Origin: Xanthobacter tagetidis
GTDB lineage: Bacteria > Pseudomonadota > Alphaproteobacteria > Rhizobiales > Xanthobacteraceae
Reading direction: 5' to 3'
DNA: 64,000 nucleotides
Assembly: GCF_003667445.1 (NCBI RefSeq)
Contig: NZ_RCTF01000010.1
Coordinates: 62,001-126,000, forward strand
Positions 34,874 through 45,305 of this stretch are shown here, one piece after another (positions within the stretch are counted from its first letter, which is position 1; each line of letters starts with the position of its first letter). Both the position numbers and the translations under genes were made by a program. Under the pieces are notes generated by a model. That model searched no databases, was not told the origin of the DNA, and saw nothing but the letters and a program-made list of their open reading frames with translations.

Positions 34874-35974
34874 ATGGATCAGGTGGATTGCTTGGTGGTG
34901 GGCGCCGGCGTGGTGGGGCTCGCCGTGGCGCGGGCGCTCGCTCTGGCCGGGCGCGAGGTGGTCGTGATCGAAGCGGCGGACGCCATCGGCACCGGCATCT
35001 CCTCGCGCAATTCGGAGGTGATCCATGCCGGCATCTACTACCCGCCGGGCAGCCTGAAGGCGAAGCTGTGCGTGAAGGGCCGCGACGCGCTCTACGCCTT
35101 TTGCGCCAGCCACGGCGTCGCCCATCGCAGGCTCGGCAAGCTCATCGTCGCCGCCAGCGCCGACGAGGTCGCCTACCTGGAGAAACTGGCGGCCAATGCT
35201 GTGGCCTGCGGCGTCGACGATCTCCGCCTTTTGGACGGCGGCGAGGCGCGGGCGCTGGAGCCGGCGCTGTCGGTGCATGCGGCGCTGCTCTCGCCCTCCA
35301 CCGGCATCGTCGATACCCACGGCTACATGCTGGCGCTACTGGGCGACATGGAGGCGGCCGGCGGCATGCTGGCCTTGTCCGCGCCCTTCGCCGGGGCCGA
35401 TGCGGTTTCCGGCGGGCTCAGGGTGCGCACCGGCGGCCCGGAGCCGATGACCCTCGACTGCCGCCTCCTGGTGAACGCCGCCGGTCTCGACGCGCCCGCC
35501 GTCGCCCGCGCCATCGACGGCATGCCGCCGGCGCGGGTGCCGGAGCAGACGCTGGCGAAGGGCAACTATTTCTCCTGCACCCGCAAGGTGCCGTTCCGCC
35601 ACCTCATCTATCCGGTGCCGGAGCCGGGCGGGCTCGGCACCCATCTGACGCTGGACCTCGCGGGCCACGGCCGCTTCGGGCCGGACGTGGAATGGGTGAG
35701 CGAGCGCCGCTACGAGGTCGACCCGGCGCGGCGCGGCTCCATGCTGGCGTCGATCCGCCGCTACTGGCCGCAGATCGATGCCGATGACCTCGTTCCCGGC
35801 TATTCCGGCATCCGGCCGAAGATCCCCGCCATCGGCGGCGGCGCGCCGGACTTCCTGATCCAGGGGCGCGAGGCGCATGGGGTGGCGGGCCTCGTCAACC
35901 TGTTCGGCATCGAATCCCCCGGACTGACCAGCGCGCTCGCCATCGGCGAGGAGGTGGCGGCCCTTCAGGCCTGA
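34874..35974 (+). CDS. FAD-dependent oxidoreductase, LhgO-like
   Basis: 366-residue flavoprotein with VVGAGVVGLAVARALALAGREV near the N-terminus, then SSRNSEVIHAGIYYPPGSLKAKLC, the hallmark of the L-2-hydroxyglutarate oxidase/dehydrogenase subgroup. The C-terminus contains PGYSGIRPKI and NLFGIESPGLTSALAIGEEV. It would oxidise a 2-hydroxyacid (L-2-hydroxyglutarate or similar) and pass electrons to the quinone pool. It stands alone between formamidase and a convergent LysR gene, so context adds little. Confidence 0.85.
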   Translation: MDQVDCLVVGAGVVGLAVARALALAGREVVVIEAADAIGTGISSRNSEVIHAGIYYPPGSLKAKLCVKGRDALYAFCASHGVAHRRLGKLIVAASADEVAYLEKLAANAVACGVDDLRLLDGGEARALEPALSVHAALLSPSTGIVDTHGYMLALLGDMEAAGGMLALSAPFAGADAVSGGLRVRTGGPEPMTLDCRLLVNAAGLDAPAVARAIDGMPPARVPEQTLAKGNYFSCTRKVPFRHLIYPVPEPGGLGTHLTLDLAGHGRFGPDVEWVSERRYEVDPARRGSMLASIRRYWPQIDADDLVPGYSGIRPKIPAIGGGAPDFLIQGREAHGVAGLVNLFGIESPGLTSALAIGEEVAALQA

Positions 35975-35978
35975 TGCC

Positions 35979-36872
35979 TCAGCCCGCGGCCCCTTCCACC
36001 GCCGCCATGGCGCGGCGCCAGCGCAGGAATTCGTGCACCGCGGGCGAGGGCTCGTGGCGGCGGTAGATCATGTAGACGTCCGCCACCAGCTGCGGCACCA
36101 CCGGGCGGAACACCACGTCGGCGCTGGTGAAGGCCTCGGTGGAGGCAGGCACCAGGGAGACCCCGAAGCCGGAGGCGATCAGGCTCGGGATCGACTGGCT
36201 GTCCACCACCTGCTGCGACACCTTGGGCAGGAAGCCCGCCTCGACGCAGCTCCGGCCGAGATAGCGTGCGAATTCCGATGAATCCGGGTGCAGCATCACG
36301 TGCTCGTCCTCGGCGAGGTCGGTCAGCGCCACTTCGCGGCGGCGCGCGAGGCGGTGGCGCTTTGGCAGGATCACCGAGATTCCCTCGTGCCAAGCGAGCG
36401 TGCTCTCCAGGTCCTGATGATCGGCCACCGAGCGGTTGAAGCTGATGTCGGTGCGGTGCTCCAGCACGCCCTGCACCTGCAGCGCGGGCGCCTGCTCGTA
36501 GATCACCGTGCGCACCTCCGGCGCCTCCCGGCGATAGGCGGCAAGCCATCGGGCGAGGCCGCCGCGCAGGATGGTGCCGGTGGCGCCGATCTCGATCTTG
36601 CCCGAGCGGCCGGCGCCGATCGCCTTGACCTGCTGGCGCGCCCGCTCCGCCTGGTCGAGCAGCGCCCGCGCCTGAACCTTCAGTTCGAGCCCCGCCGCCG
36701 TCAGTTCCACGCGCCGGCTGGTGCGGGTGAAGAGCTTCGTGTCCAGCTCCGCCTCCAGTTGCGCGATCTGCTGGGACAGCGGCGGCTGGGAGATGTGGAG
36801 CCGCTCCGCCGCACGGGTGAAGGACAGTTCCTCGGCCACGGCGGCGAAATAGCGGAGCTGCCGAAGATCCAT
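35979..36872 (-). CDS. LysR-family regulator of the amino-acid ABC operon
   Basis: 297-residue LysR regulator; the N-terminal HTH is MDLRQLRYFAAVAEELSFTRAAERLHISQPPLSQQIAQLE and the effector domain follows from ~90. It is of the BenM/CatM-like subgroup by length and N-terminal wording. Divergent from the polar amino acid ABC operon starting at 37023, which it probably controls together with the sigma-54-like promoter there. Its stop is 4 bases from the LhgO-like gene end. Confidence 0.9.
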   Translation of the reverse strand: MDLRQLRYFAAVAEELSFTRAAERLHISQPPLSQQIAQLEAELDTKLFTRTSRRVELTAAGLELKVQARALLDQAERARQQVKAIGAGRSGKIEIGATGTILRGGLARWLAAYRREAPEVRTVIYEQAPALQVQGVLEHRTDISFNRSVADHQDLESTLAWHEGISVILPKRHRLARRREVALTDLAEDEHVMLHPDSSEFARYLGRSCVEAGFLPKVSQQVVDSQSIPSLIASGFGVSLVPASTEAFTSADVVFRPVVPQLVADVYMIYRRHEPSPAVHEFLRWRRAMAAVEGAAG

Positions 36873-36955
36873 ATCTTTTCCAGATCAATCTAGTTCAACG
36901 ATATATTGGACGTATCCCTTTATCCGCGCAACTCTGGTTGCAACGGCCGGACATC

Positions 36956-36971
36956 TGGCATCGCTCTTGCT
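36956..36971 (+). promoter_or_regulatory. Sigma-54-like promoter of the amino-acid ABC operon
   Basis: TGGCAT-CGCTC-TTGCT matches the -24/-12 consensus at all but one base. It is 52 bases upstream of the binding-protein start at 37023 and in the right orientation. Nitrogen control is therefore likely; LysR half-sites such as GATCAATCTAGTTC lie just upstream. Confidence 0.65.
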
Positions 36972-37022
36972 GGACATCCGCGACCGCCCTTCCAGAACCG
37001 GGCACCATAAGGAAAACCTTCC

Positions 37023-37823
37023 ATGAGCAAATTCAATGCCTTGCGCCTCGGCGCCGTCGCCGCCGCCTCGCTGGCCACCGTCTTCCTCGCCGCGCTTGCC
37101 CCTGCCGCCGCGGATGCGCTGGCGGATATCGAGAAGGCCAAGGTCATCAAGATCGCGGTGCCGCAGGACTTCGCCCCGTTCGGCTCGGCCGGGCTCGATC
37201 TGAAGCCCCAGGGCTACGACATCGACATGGCGAACTACATCGGCAAGTCGCTGGGCGTAAAGGTGGAGATCGTGCCGGTGACGAGCGCGAACCGCATCCC
37301 CTATCTGCAGACCAAGAAGGTGGACCTCGTCATCTCCAGCCTCGGCAAGAATGCCGAGCGCGAGAAGGTGATCGACTTCTCGGTGCCCTACGCGCCGTTC
37401 TTCTCCGGCGTCTACGGCATTGCCGGCGAGAAGATCGCGAATGCGGACGCCCTCGCCGGCAAGACCGTGGGCGCGACCCGCGGCGCCATCGAGGAGCAGG
37501 AGCTGACCAAACTCGCCCCGTCGACGGCCACCATCAAGCGCTACGAGGACAACAACGCCACCATCTCCGCCTTCATCTCCGGCCAAGTGGACCTCATCGC
37601 CACGGGCAACACGGTGGCCGCGGTGATCGCGGAGAAGAGCGCCGCCCGCAAGCCCGAGCTGAAGTTCGTCATCAAGGACAGCCCCTGCTACGTGGGCCTC
37701 AACAAGGAAGAGCCGGCGCTGCTCGCCAAGGTCAACGAGATCATCGCCAAGGCCAAGGCGGACGGCACGCTGGAGCAGCTCTCGCAGAAGTGGCTGAAGC
37801 AGCCTTTGCCGGCGACCTTCTGA
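37023..37823 (+). CDS. Polar amino-acid ABC transporter binding protein
   Basis: 266-residue family-3 periplasmic binding protein. Signal peptide MSKFNALRLGAVAAASLATV... ends near AAADA. Ligand-binding wording is standard: IAVPQDFAPFGSAGLD, GYDIDMANYIGKSLGVKVEIV, QTKKVDLVISSLGKNAEREKVIDFS and GATRGAIEEQEL. The ligand should be an amino acid or small N-substituted derivative; the two amidohydrolases at the operon end favour N-carbamoyl- or N-acyl-amino acids. First gene of a five- to six-gene operon. Confidence 0.9.
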   Translation: MSKFNALRLGAVAAASLATVFLAALAPAAADALADIEKAKVIKIAVPQDFAPFGSAGLDLKPQGYDIDMANYIGKSLGVKVEIVPVTSANRIPYLQTKKVDLVISSLGKNAEREKVIDFSVPYAPFFSGVYGIAGEKIANADALAGKTVGATRGAIEEQELTKLAPSTATIKRYEDNNATISAFISGQVDLIATGNTVAAVIAEKSAARKPELKFVIKDSPCYVGLNKEEPALLAKVNEIIAKAKADGTLEQLSQKWLKQPLPATF

Positions 37824-37868
37824 GCCGCGCCCCGCGCCAGCGCCAAGACAGCGCCCCGGGGGCAGGCC

Positions 37869-38531
37869 ATGCTCTATCAAATGAACTTCGGCGACCTCCT
37901 GCCCTACTGGCAGGTGCTCGCCCGGGGTCTCCTCTTCACCGTGGTGCTCACCCTGGTCTCCACCGTCGCCGGCATCTTCGTCGGCACGGCGGGGGCCTGG
38001 GCGCGGACCTTCGGGCCGAAATGGGCCGGAACGTGCGTCAGCATCTATGTGGAGTTGATCCGCAACACGCCGTTTATCGTGCAGCTCTTCTTCATCTTCT
38101 TCGGGCTGCCCGCCATCGGCGTGAAGATGGGGGAGGCGGAAGCCGCCTTCCTCGCCATGACCATCAATCTCGGCGCCTATTCCACCGAGATCATCCGCGC
38201 CGGCATCCAGGCGGTGCCGTACGGACACCTGGAGGCCGGCTCGTCGCTCGCCATGAGCCGGTGGGAAATCTTCCGCCACATCGTGCTGAAGCAGGCCTTC
38301 ATGAAGGTCTACCCGGCACTGTCGTCCCAGATCGTCATCGTCATGCTGGGCTCGGCGGTGGTGTCGCAGATCTCGGCGGAGGACCTCACCTACGCCGCCA
38401 ACTACATCCAGTCGCGGAACTTCCGCGCCTTCGAGGTCTACCTGGTGGTGACGGGCATCTACCTCGCGCTCGCCATCGCCCTGCGGGCCCTCCTGCGCGG
38501 CATCGCCCGTGCCGTATTTCCGAAGGGGTGA
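37869..38531 (+). CDS. Polar amino-acid ABC permease 1
   Basis: 220-residue HisM/HisQ-type inner-membrane permease with about five helices. The EAA loop is in LEAGSSLAMSRWEIFRHIVLKQA, and YVELIRNTPFIVQLFFIFFGLP is the typical membrane signature. It pairs with the next gene, 3 bases downstream, to form the pore. Confidence 0.9.
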   Translation: MLYQMNFGDLLPYWQVLARGLLFTVVLTLVSTVAGIFVGTAGAWARTFGPKWAGTCVSIYVELIRNTPFIVQLFFIFFGLPAIGVKMGEAEAAFLAMTINLGAYSTEIIRAGIQAVPYGHLEAGSSLAMSRWEIFRHIVLKQAFMKVYPALSSQIVIVMLGSAVVSQISAEDLTYAANYIQSRNFRAFEVYLVVTGIYLALAIALRALLRGIARAVFPKG

Positions 38532-38534
38532 GCC

Positions 38535-39185
38535 ATGCTTGAATTCACCTTCAGCGTGATCCTGGAGAACCTGCTCCTCGCCACGCGCTGGACCATCCTG
38601 CTCTCGCTCATCGCCTTCGTGCTGGGCGGGGTGGTGGGCCTCATCGTCCTGTTCGCCCGGGTCTCGCACAGCCGCGCGCTGCGCACCTTGACCATCGGCT
38701 ACATCGAGCTGTTCCAGGGCACGCCGCTGCTGATGCAGCTGTTCCTGTTCTTCTTCGGCGTCGCCTTGCTCGGCGTGGAGGTCAGCCCCTGGGTCGCCGC
38801 CTCGCTGGCGCTGACCTTCTGGACCTCCGCCTTCCTCGCCGAGATCTGGCGCGGCTGCGTGGAGGCAATCCCGAAAGGCCAGTGGGAGGCCTCCGAGAGC
38901 CTGGCCATGACCTACACCGAGCAGATGCGCCACGTCATCCTGCCCCAGGCGCTGCGCATCGCCGTCGCCCCCACGGTCGGCTTCTCGGTGCAGGTCATCA
39001 AGGGCACGGCGCTCGCCTCGGTGATCGGCTTCGTGGAGCTGACCAAGGCCGGCACCATGCTCAACAACGCCACCTTCCGCCCGTTCCTCGTCTACACGCT
39101 GGTGGCGCTGATCTACTTCGCCCTGTGCTTCCCGTTGTCCTGGTATTCCAAACGTCTGGAGGGCCGCCTCAATGTCGCTCGTTAG
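38535..39185 (+). CDS. Polar amino-acid ABC permease 2
   Basis: 216-residue permease partner. IELFQGTPLLMQLFLFFFGVA and the EAA loop WEASESLAMTYTEQMRHVILPQA mark the family. Its end overlaps the ATPase start by 14 bases, so stoichiometry is probably set by translational coupling. Confidence 0.9.
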   Translation: MLEFTFSVILENLLLATRWTILLSLIAFVLGGVVGLIVLFARVSHSRALRTLTIGYIELFQGTPLLMQLFLFFFGVALLGVEVSPWVAASLALTFWTSAFLAEIWRGCVEAIPKGQWEASESLAMTYTEQMRHVILPQALRIAVAPTVGFSVQVIKGTALASVIGFVELTKAGTMLNNATFRPFLVYTLVALIYFALCFPLSWYSKRLEGRLNVAR

Positions 39186-39900
39186 CATCAAGGACGTGCG
39201 CAAGAGCTATGGCGCCAACGAGGTCCTGAAGGGCGTCTCGCTCGACATCAAGCGCGGCGACGTCACGGCCATCATCGGCCGCTCGGGCTCCGGCAAGTCG
39301 ACGCTCCTGCGCTGCATCAACGGCCTGGAGACCTTCCAGTCCGGCTCGATCGCGGTGGACGGCATGGCGGTGGGCGACGGCAAGACCGACCTCAGAACCC
39401 TGCGCCGCCACGTGGGCATGGTGTTCCAGCAGTTCAACCTGTTCCCGCACCTCACGGCGGGCGAGAACATCATGCTCGCCCCCACCGTGGTGGCGAAGGA
39501 GCAGAAGGGCGAGGCGCGGGCCATGGCCGAGAGCCTGCTGGAGAAGGTCGGACTTGAAGGCAAGTTCGACGCCTATCCGGGCCAGCTCTCCGGCGGCCAG
39601 CAGCAGCGCGTCGCCATCGCCCGCTCGCTCGCCATGCGGCCGACCGTGCTCCTGTGCGACGAGATCACCTCCGCCCTCGATCCGGAGCTCGTGAACGAAG
39701 TGCTGCGCGTGGTGGAACAGCTCGCCAGCGAAGGCATGACGCTGATCCTCGTCACCCACGAGATGCGCTTCGCCCGCGATGTCGGCACCAAGCTGGTCTT
39801 CATGCACCACGGCCTGGTGCACGAGGAGGGCGACCCCAAGGCGCTGTTCGCCAATCCGGGCACGCCCGAGCTCGCCCAGTTCGTGGGCGGCATCCACTGA
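39172..39900 (+). CDS. Polar amino-acid ABC ATPase
   Basis: 242-residue GlnQ/HisP-type ATPase: Walker A GRSGSGKST, HVGMVFQQFNLFPHLTAGENI, signature LSGGQQQRVAIARSLAM, Walker B VLLCDEITSALDPELV and switch His in VTHEMRFARD. It powers the two permeases just upstream. The next gene, an amidohydrolase, starts 16 bases later. Confidence 0.93.
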   Translation: MSLVSIKDVRKSYGANEVLKGVSLDIKRGDVTAIIGRSGSGKSTLLRCINGLETFQSGSIAVDGMAVGDGKTDLRTLRRHVGMVFQQFNLFPHLTAGENIMLAPTVVAKEQKGEARAMAESLLEKVGLEGKFDAYPGQLSGGQQQRVAIARSLAMRPTVLLCDEITSALDPELVNEVLRVVEQLASEGMTLILVTHEMRFARDVGTKLVFMHHGLVHEEGDPKALFANPGTPELAQFVGGIH

Positions 39901-39916
39901 CGCCGAGGCACCAACA

Positions 39917-41283
<1,367 letters not shown>

Positions 41284-41287
<4 letters not shown>

Positions 41288-42546
41288 CCGCCGCCGTTCC
41301 CACCCCCGCGAGCCTCCGGCAGGACATCCTCGCCTTCGTCGATGGCGCGCAGGCGGCCGAGACCGCCTTTCTCGCCGAACTAGTGAAGGTGCCCTCGGAC
41401 AACCCGCCCGGCGACTGCGCCCCCCATGCGGAGCGGGCGGCGGCGCTGCTGGAGGCGCTCGGCTTCACGGTGGAGCGCCACCGGGTGCCGCAGGCGCGGG
41501 TGCGCGCCGGCGGCATGGAGAGCGTCACCAACCTCGTGATCCGTGAGCGGTTCGGCGATGGCCCGGTGGTGGCGCTCAACGCCCATGGCGACGTGGTGCC
41601 GCCCGGCCTCGGCTGGAGCGTCGACCCCTACGGCGCCGAAGTCCGCGACGGGGTGATGTACGGCCGCGGCGTCGCGGTCTCGAAGTCCGATTTCGCGACC
41701 TATGCCTATGCGCTCCTGGCGCTGAAGGCGGCGGCGCGGGCCGGCGCGCGCTTTGCCGGCACGATCGAGCTGCACTTCACCTATGACGAGGAGATCGGCG
41801 GCCTGCTCGGTCCCGGCTGGCTGCTGGAGGAGGGCATCACCAAGCCGGACTATGTGGTCTCGGCCGGCTTCGCCTACGACATCGTCACCGCCCACAATGG
41901 CTGCCTGCACCTGGAGGCGGAGATCATCGGCCGCTCGGCGCACGCCGCCATGCCGGACACGGGCGCCGACGCGCTGGAGGCGGCGACCGCCGTCCTGGCC
42001 GCGCTCTACCGCCTGCGGCACCGCCTCAAGGCGCAGCCTTCGGCGGTCCCCGGCATCGGTGCGCCCGGGCTGACGGTGGGGCTCATCTCCGGCGGCATCA
42101 ACACCAATGTGGTGCCGGACAAGGTGAGCCTGCGCATCGACCGCCGCATCACCCCGGAGGAGGACGCCGGCGCGGCCGAGGCGCAGCTCCACGAGGCCAT
42201 CACCGACGCCGTCGCCGGCCTGCCGGGCATCTCCTGCCGGCTCACGCGCATCCTCATCGCCACGCCCTTCGTGCCCATGCCGGGGCAGGAGCGGCTCGTC
42301 GGAGCGATTCGCAAGGCGGCCGAGGGCATCATGCCGGAGCCGGTGGGCACCAAGGGCGTGCCGATCTACACCGACGCGCGGCTCTATTCGGCCGCGGGCA
42401 TCCCCACCGTGCTCTACGGCGCCGGCCCCCGCACGCTGCTGGAGGCCAACGGCCACCGCGCGGACGAGAAGCTGAAGCTGGACGATCTCCACAAGGCGAC
42501 AAAGGTGGTCGCGCTCGCGCTGGCGGACCTCCTGGCGCCGGCCTGA
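41284..42546 (+). CDS. M20 peptidase, ArgE/DapE-like deacylase
   Basis: 420-residue zinc metallohydrolase. NAHGDVVPPGLGWSVDPYG with the His-Asp metal pair and YGRGVAVSKSDFATYAYALLALK begin the catalytic domain; FTYDEEIGGLLGPGWLL supplies the catalytic Glu-Glu. A dimerisation lid (SAHAAMPDTGADALEAA) follows. It removes an N-acyl group from an amino acid or small peptide. The ATG overlaps the preceding stop by 4 bases, so both hydrolases are co-translated and probably act in sequence on the same family of imported compounds. Confidence 0.88.
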
Positions 42547-42668
42547 GGGCGTCCGGCCGGCATGAAATTTCTTCAGGTTTCAACACGCCGGCAATTTGCA
42601 CTAGCTTCCCCCTCGGCGGGCGCGCCGGCATCGAGCCGGAGCGCCCGCCGCACGGGGGATTTCGGCAG

Positions 42669-45305
42669 ATGGGTGCGTTGCTTTCGCGCCGCGCGTTCGT
42701 GGCGGGACTGGCGGTGGGTGTATCCGGCGCGGCCCCGGCCCGGGCGGCGACGCCGGCCGATCTCAACCGCATCCAAAGGGTGGCGATCCACCCCGCCATC
42801 GGCATTGCCCGCGTCGGCAACAGCGACGACGCCTTCTTCTTCGGCCCCGAGATGCCGGGCGGCGTGCCGCGCGGTCCGTTCAAGGACCAGTCCGGCGCCA
42901 TGGCCAAGCAGGCGGCGCGCTTCCGCATCTACGGCTATGACGCCCAGGGGCGCGTGGTGGCCGAGATCACCGCGAAGGAGGCCGAGATCACCTGGCAGGT
43001 GGCGGTCGCCAACACCAAGGCCCTCTGGTACGACGCCGACATCGCCTTCGACCTGCCGGGCGCCCCCGCGGCGGACCGCCGCAACGGCGCCGTGACCGAC
43101 CGCGCCTCCCTCGCCATCGTCGCGACGCCGCGCACGCTCACCGGACCCGGCGCCCGCCCGCGCCCGCTCGACGGCGGCGCCTTCAAGGGCCGGCCCATCT
43201 CCCTCGGCGAGGTCATGACCGACGCGGACGGGCGCCTCGTGGTGCTGGGCGGCTCCGGCGCCGCCTATGCCGCCGACGGCGCCCCGCCCATGAGCGGCTA
43301 TGCGGACAATGACGGCTGGGCCGACGACACCTGCGACGGGCCGGTGGATGCGAGCGTGAAGATCGGCGACCGGGTGTTCCAGGCCGAGCCCGCATGGGTG
43401 GTCAGCGTCGGCCCCAATTACGCGCCGGCGGTGGCGAGCGGCCTCGTCTCCCTTCACGACGTGGTGGACGCGGCACTGGTGGATGCCGGGGTCCGCCGCG
43501 CGCCGTCCACCGAGTTCGAACGCCATGTCTGGCCGGTGTTCGAGCGCATGGCCGACCTGCAATGGGTCAATGAGGGCTTCTTCCAGAAATACGGCTTCGG
43601 TAGCGCGCGCGACTTCTCCAGCGTCGCCTGGCGTTCCCGCCTCGCCGACGGCTCGGCGGGCAATGCGGCGCTCAGGGCCGAGATACTCGCGCTGTTCCGC
43701 GATCCCGCCTTCACCCGCGTGGAGCCGGACCTCGAACCGCAGCTCTACGGCGACAAGGTGGTGCTGCCGCCGGACGCCATCGAGCCGCGCCAGTGGCTCG
43801 CCCTGACCCCGCTCCAGTACCGGCACCTGAAGGCCTGGGCCGAGGGGCGCTTCACCCGCGCCCCGGAACGGCCGCGCAACCGCCTGGAGGATTTCACGCT
43901 CGCCGACCAGCCGGGGGCGCTCGACCGCGCGGCGATGGAGGCCAGCCTCGGCGGGCCGTTCCATCCCGGCATCGAATTCCCGTGGATCGCCCGCGTCGCC
44001 TGGATCTGGGGCCCCGACATGCGGTTGAAGTCCACGGCGCGGGCGCCGGACCTCACCGACTACGGCGCCGTGCTCACCGCGCCGAAGGCGCTGTCGAAAT
44101 CGGGCCCGCTCGCGCGCCTCGGGCCGGGCGGCATCACCCAGTGGATGGGCCTGCCGTGGCATGCGGATTGGTCGAGCTGCCGCGCCGGCTATGAGAGCGC
44201 GGTCTCGCCGATCCTGCCCGCCTTCTGGCCGGCGCGGGTGCCCACCACGGTGCTGACCGAAGCTGACTACAAGGTGGTGATGGACACCGCCCGCTCCATC
44301 GACGAACGGCGCGCCGCCTTCGCCCGCCGGCGCGACTGGGAGCGCTTCATCAGTGCCCCCACCCGCCCGCCGGTGCTCGCCGCCATGGCGCAGGAATGGC
44401 ACCGCCTCGGCCTGGTGCAGGAGCGGCCGGGACCGACCGAAGGCCCCTTCCCTGCCAGCATGAAGGTGGAGACCCTGGTGGGCTTCGCGCGCGAGCCCGA
44501 GGTGGCCTACGGCGCCAACACGCTCTACCCGCAGATCGGCACCTTCCCGCTGGTGACGGCCAATTCGGACGACAACAGCCTGCGCCTCGTCGCCGCCGAC
44601 GGCGAGGTGACGCAGATGCGCCTCACCGCACCCTTGGAGCGGCCCGAGGGCATGACGCGCAACCTCGACGGCAATCTCTATGTCTGCTGCATGAACGGCA
44701 ACGTGGTGCGCCGGGTGACGCCCAAGGGGGTGGTGACGCTGTTCGCGGAAGGCTTCTCTTCGCCCGTCGGGATCGCCGGCGACCGCCAGGGCAACCTCTA
44801 TGTGGCGAACTTCGTGGAGAAGGGCTTCATCAGCGTCATCACACCCGACGGGAAGAGCCGCGTGCTGGTGCCGCCCGAGGCCGGGCTCGTCTCTCCCATC
44901 GGCATCGTCGTCACGCCGGACGGCGCGCTGCTGGTGAGCTGGGGCGGCGCCTCGGTGGCGCGCATCGACCTTGCCACCGGCAAGGTGATCGACCTGCACT
45001 GGCTCACCAACTTCCACAACCCGCGCCAGATGGCCTACGACACCTCCTACCGCCTCTACGTGGCGGACCAGATGAACAATGCAGTGCGCCGCTTCGATCT
45101 CATGGGCGTGCCGATCCCGCTGATCCTGCGCGGAGCGACGCTGACCATGCCGTTCGGCCTCGTGTTCGACGTGAAGGGCGACCTCTACGCCTCGCAGACC
45201 CGAGGCACCCTCATCAAGCGGGTGGAGCTGAAGGGCGAGGTCGGCATGGTCTCCGACTTCGCGGACGGCCTGCCCAATCCGGGCGGCGTCGTCTTCATCG
45301 GATGA
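42669..45305 (+). CDS. LodA-like quinone-cofactor amino-acid oxidase fused to an NHL-type beta-propeller
   Basis: 878 residues. Tat-like signal SRRAFVAGLAVG... ends near ARAAT (~28). Residues ~35-590 match the LodA/GoxA family (lysine epsilon-oxidase, glycine oxidase; cysteine tryptophylquinone cofactor): HPAIGIARVGNSDDAFFFGPE, KQAARFRIYGYD, DDTCDGPVDASV, AEPAWVVSVGPNYAP and QWMGLPWHADWSSC. D500 and C504 have the spacing of LodA D512/C516; candidate Trp partners are W520, W557 and W577. Residues ~600-878 are repeats of the form RPEGMTRNLDGNLYVCC, SPVGIAGDRQGNLYVAN, SPIGIVVTPDGALLVSW, MPFGLVFDVKGDLYASQ, i.e. an NHL/SMP-30-like propeller. The partner flavoprotein overlaps its stop by 4 bases. 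Confidence 0.85.
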   Translation: MGALLSRRAFVAGLAVGVSGAAPARAATPADLNRIQRVAIHPAIGIARVGNSDDAFFFGPEMPGGVPRGPFKDQSGAMAKQAARFRIYGYDAQGRVVAEITAKEAEITWQVAVANTKALWYDADIAFDLPGAPAADRRNGAVTDRASLAIVATPRTLTGPGARPRPLDGGAFKGRPISLGEVMTDADGRLVVLGGSGAAYAADGAPPMSGYADNDGWADDTCDGPVDASVKIGDRVFQAEPAWVVSVGPNYAPAVASGLVSLHDVVDAALVDAGVRRAPSTEFERHVWPVFERMADLQWVNEGFFQKYGFGSARDFSSVAWRSRLADGSAGNAALRAEILALFRDPAFTRVEPDLEPQLYGDKVVLPPDAIEPRQWLALTPLQYRHLKAWAEGRFTRAPERPRNRLEDFTLADQPGALDRAAMEASLGGPFHPGIEFPWIARVAWIWGPDMRLKSTARAPDLTDYGAVLTAPKALSKSGPLARLGPGGITQWMGLPWHADWSSCRAGYESAVSPILPAFWPARVPTTVLTEADYKVVMDTARSIDERRAAFARRRDWERFISAPTRPPVLAAMAQEWHRLGLVQERPGPTEGPFPASMKVETLVGFAREPEVAYGANTLYPQIGTFPLVTANSDDNSLRLVAADGEVTQMRLTAPLERPEGMTRNLDGNLYVCCMNGNVVRRVTPKGVVTLFAEGFSSPVGIAGDRQGNLYVANFVEKGFISVITPDGKSRVLVPPEAGLVSPIGIVVTPDGALLVSWGGASVARIDLATGKVIDLHWLTNFHNPRQMAYDTSYRLYVADQMNNAVRRFDLMGVPIPLILRGATLTMPFGLVFDVKGDLYASQTRGTLIKRVELKGEVGMVSDFADGLPNPGGVVFIG

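Noticed and set aside
36885..39203. 772-codon minus-strand frame over the amino-acid ABC genes
   Set aside because: Antisense to genes with full ABC-transporter motifs; its product is low-complexity.
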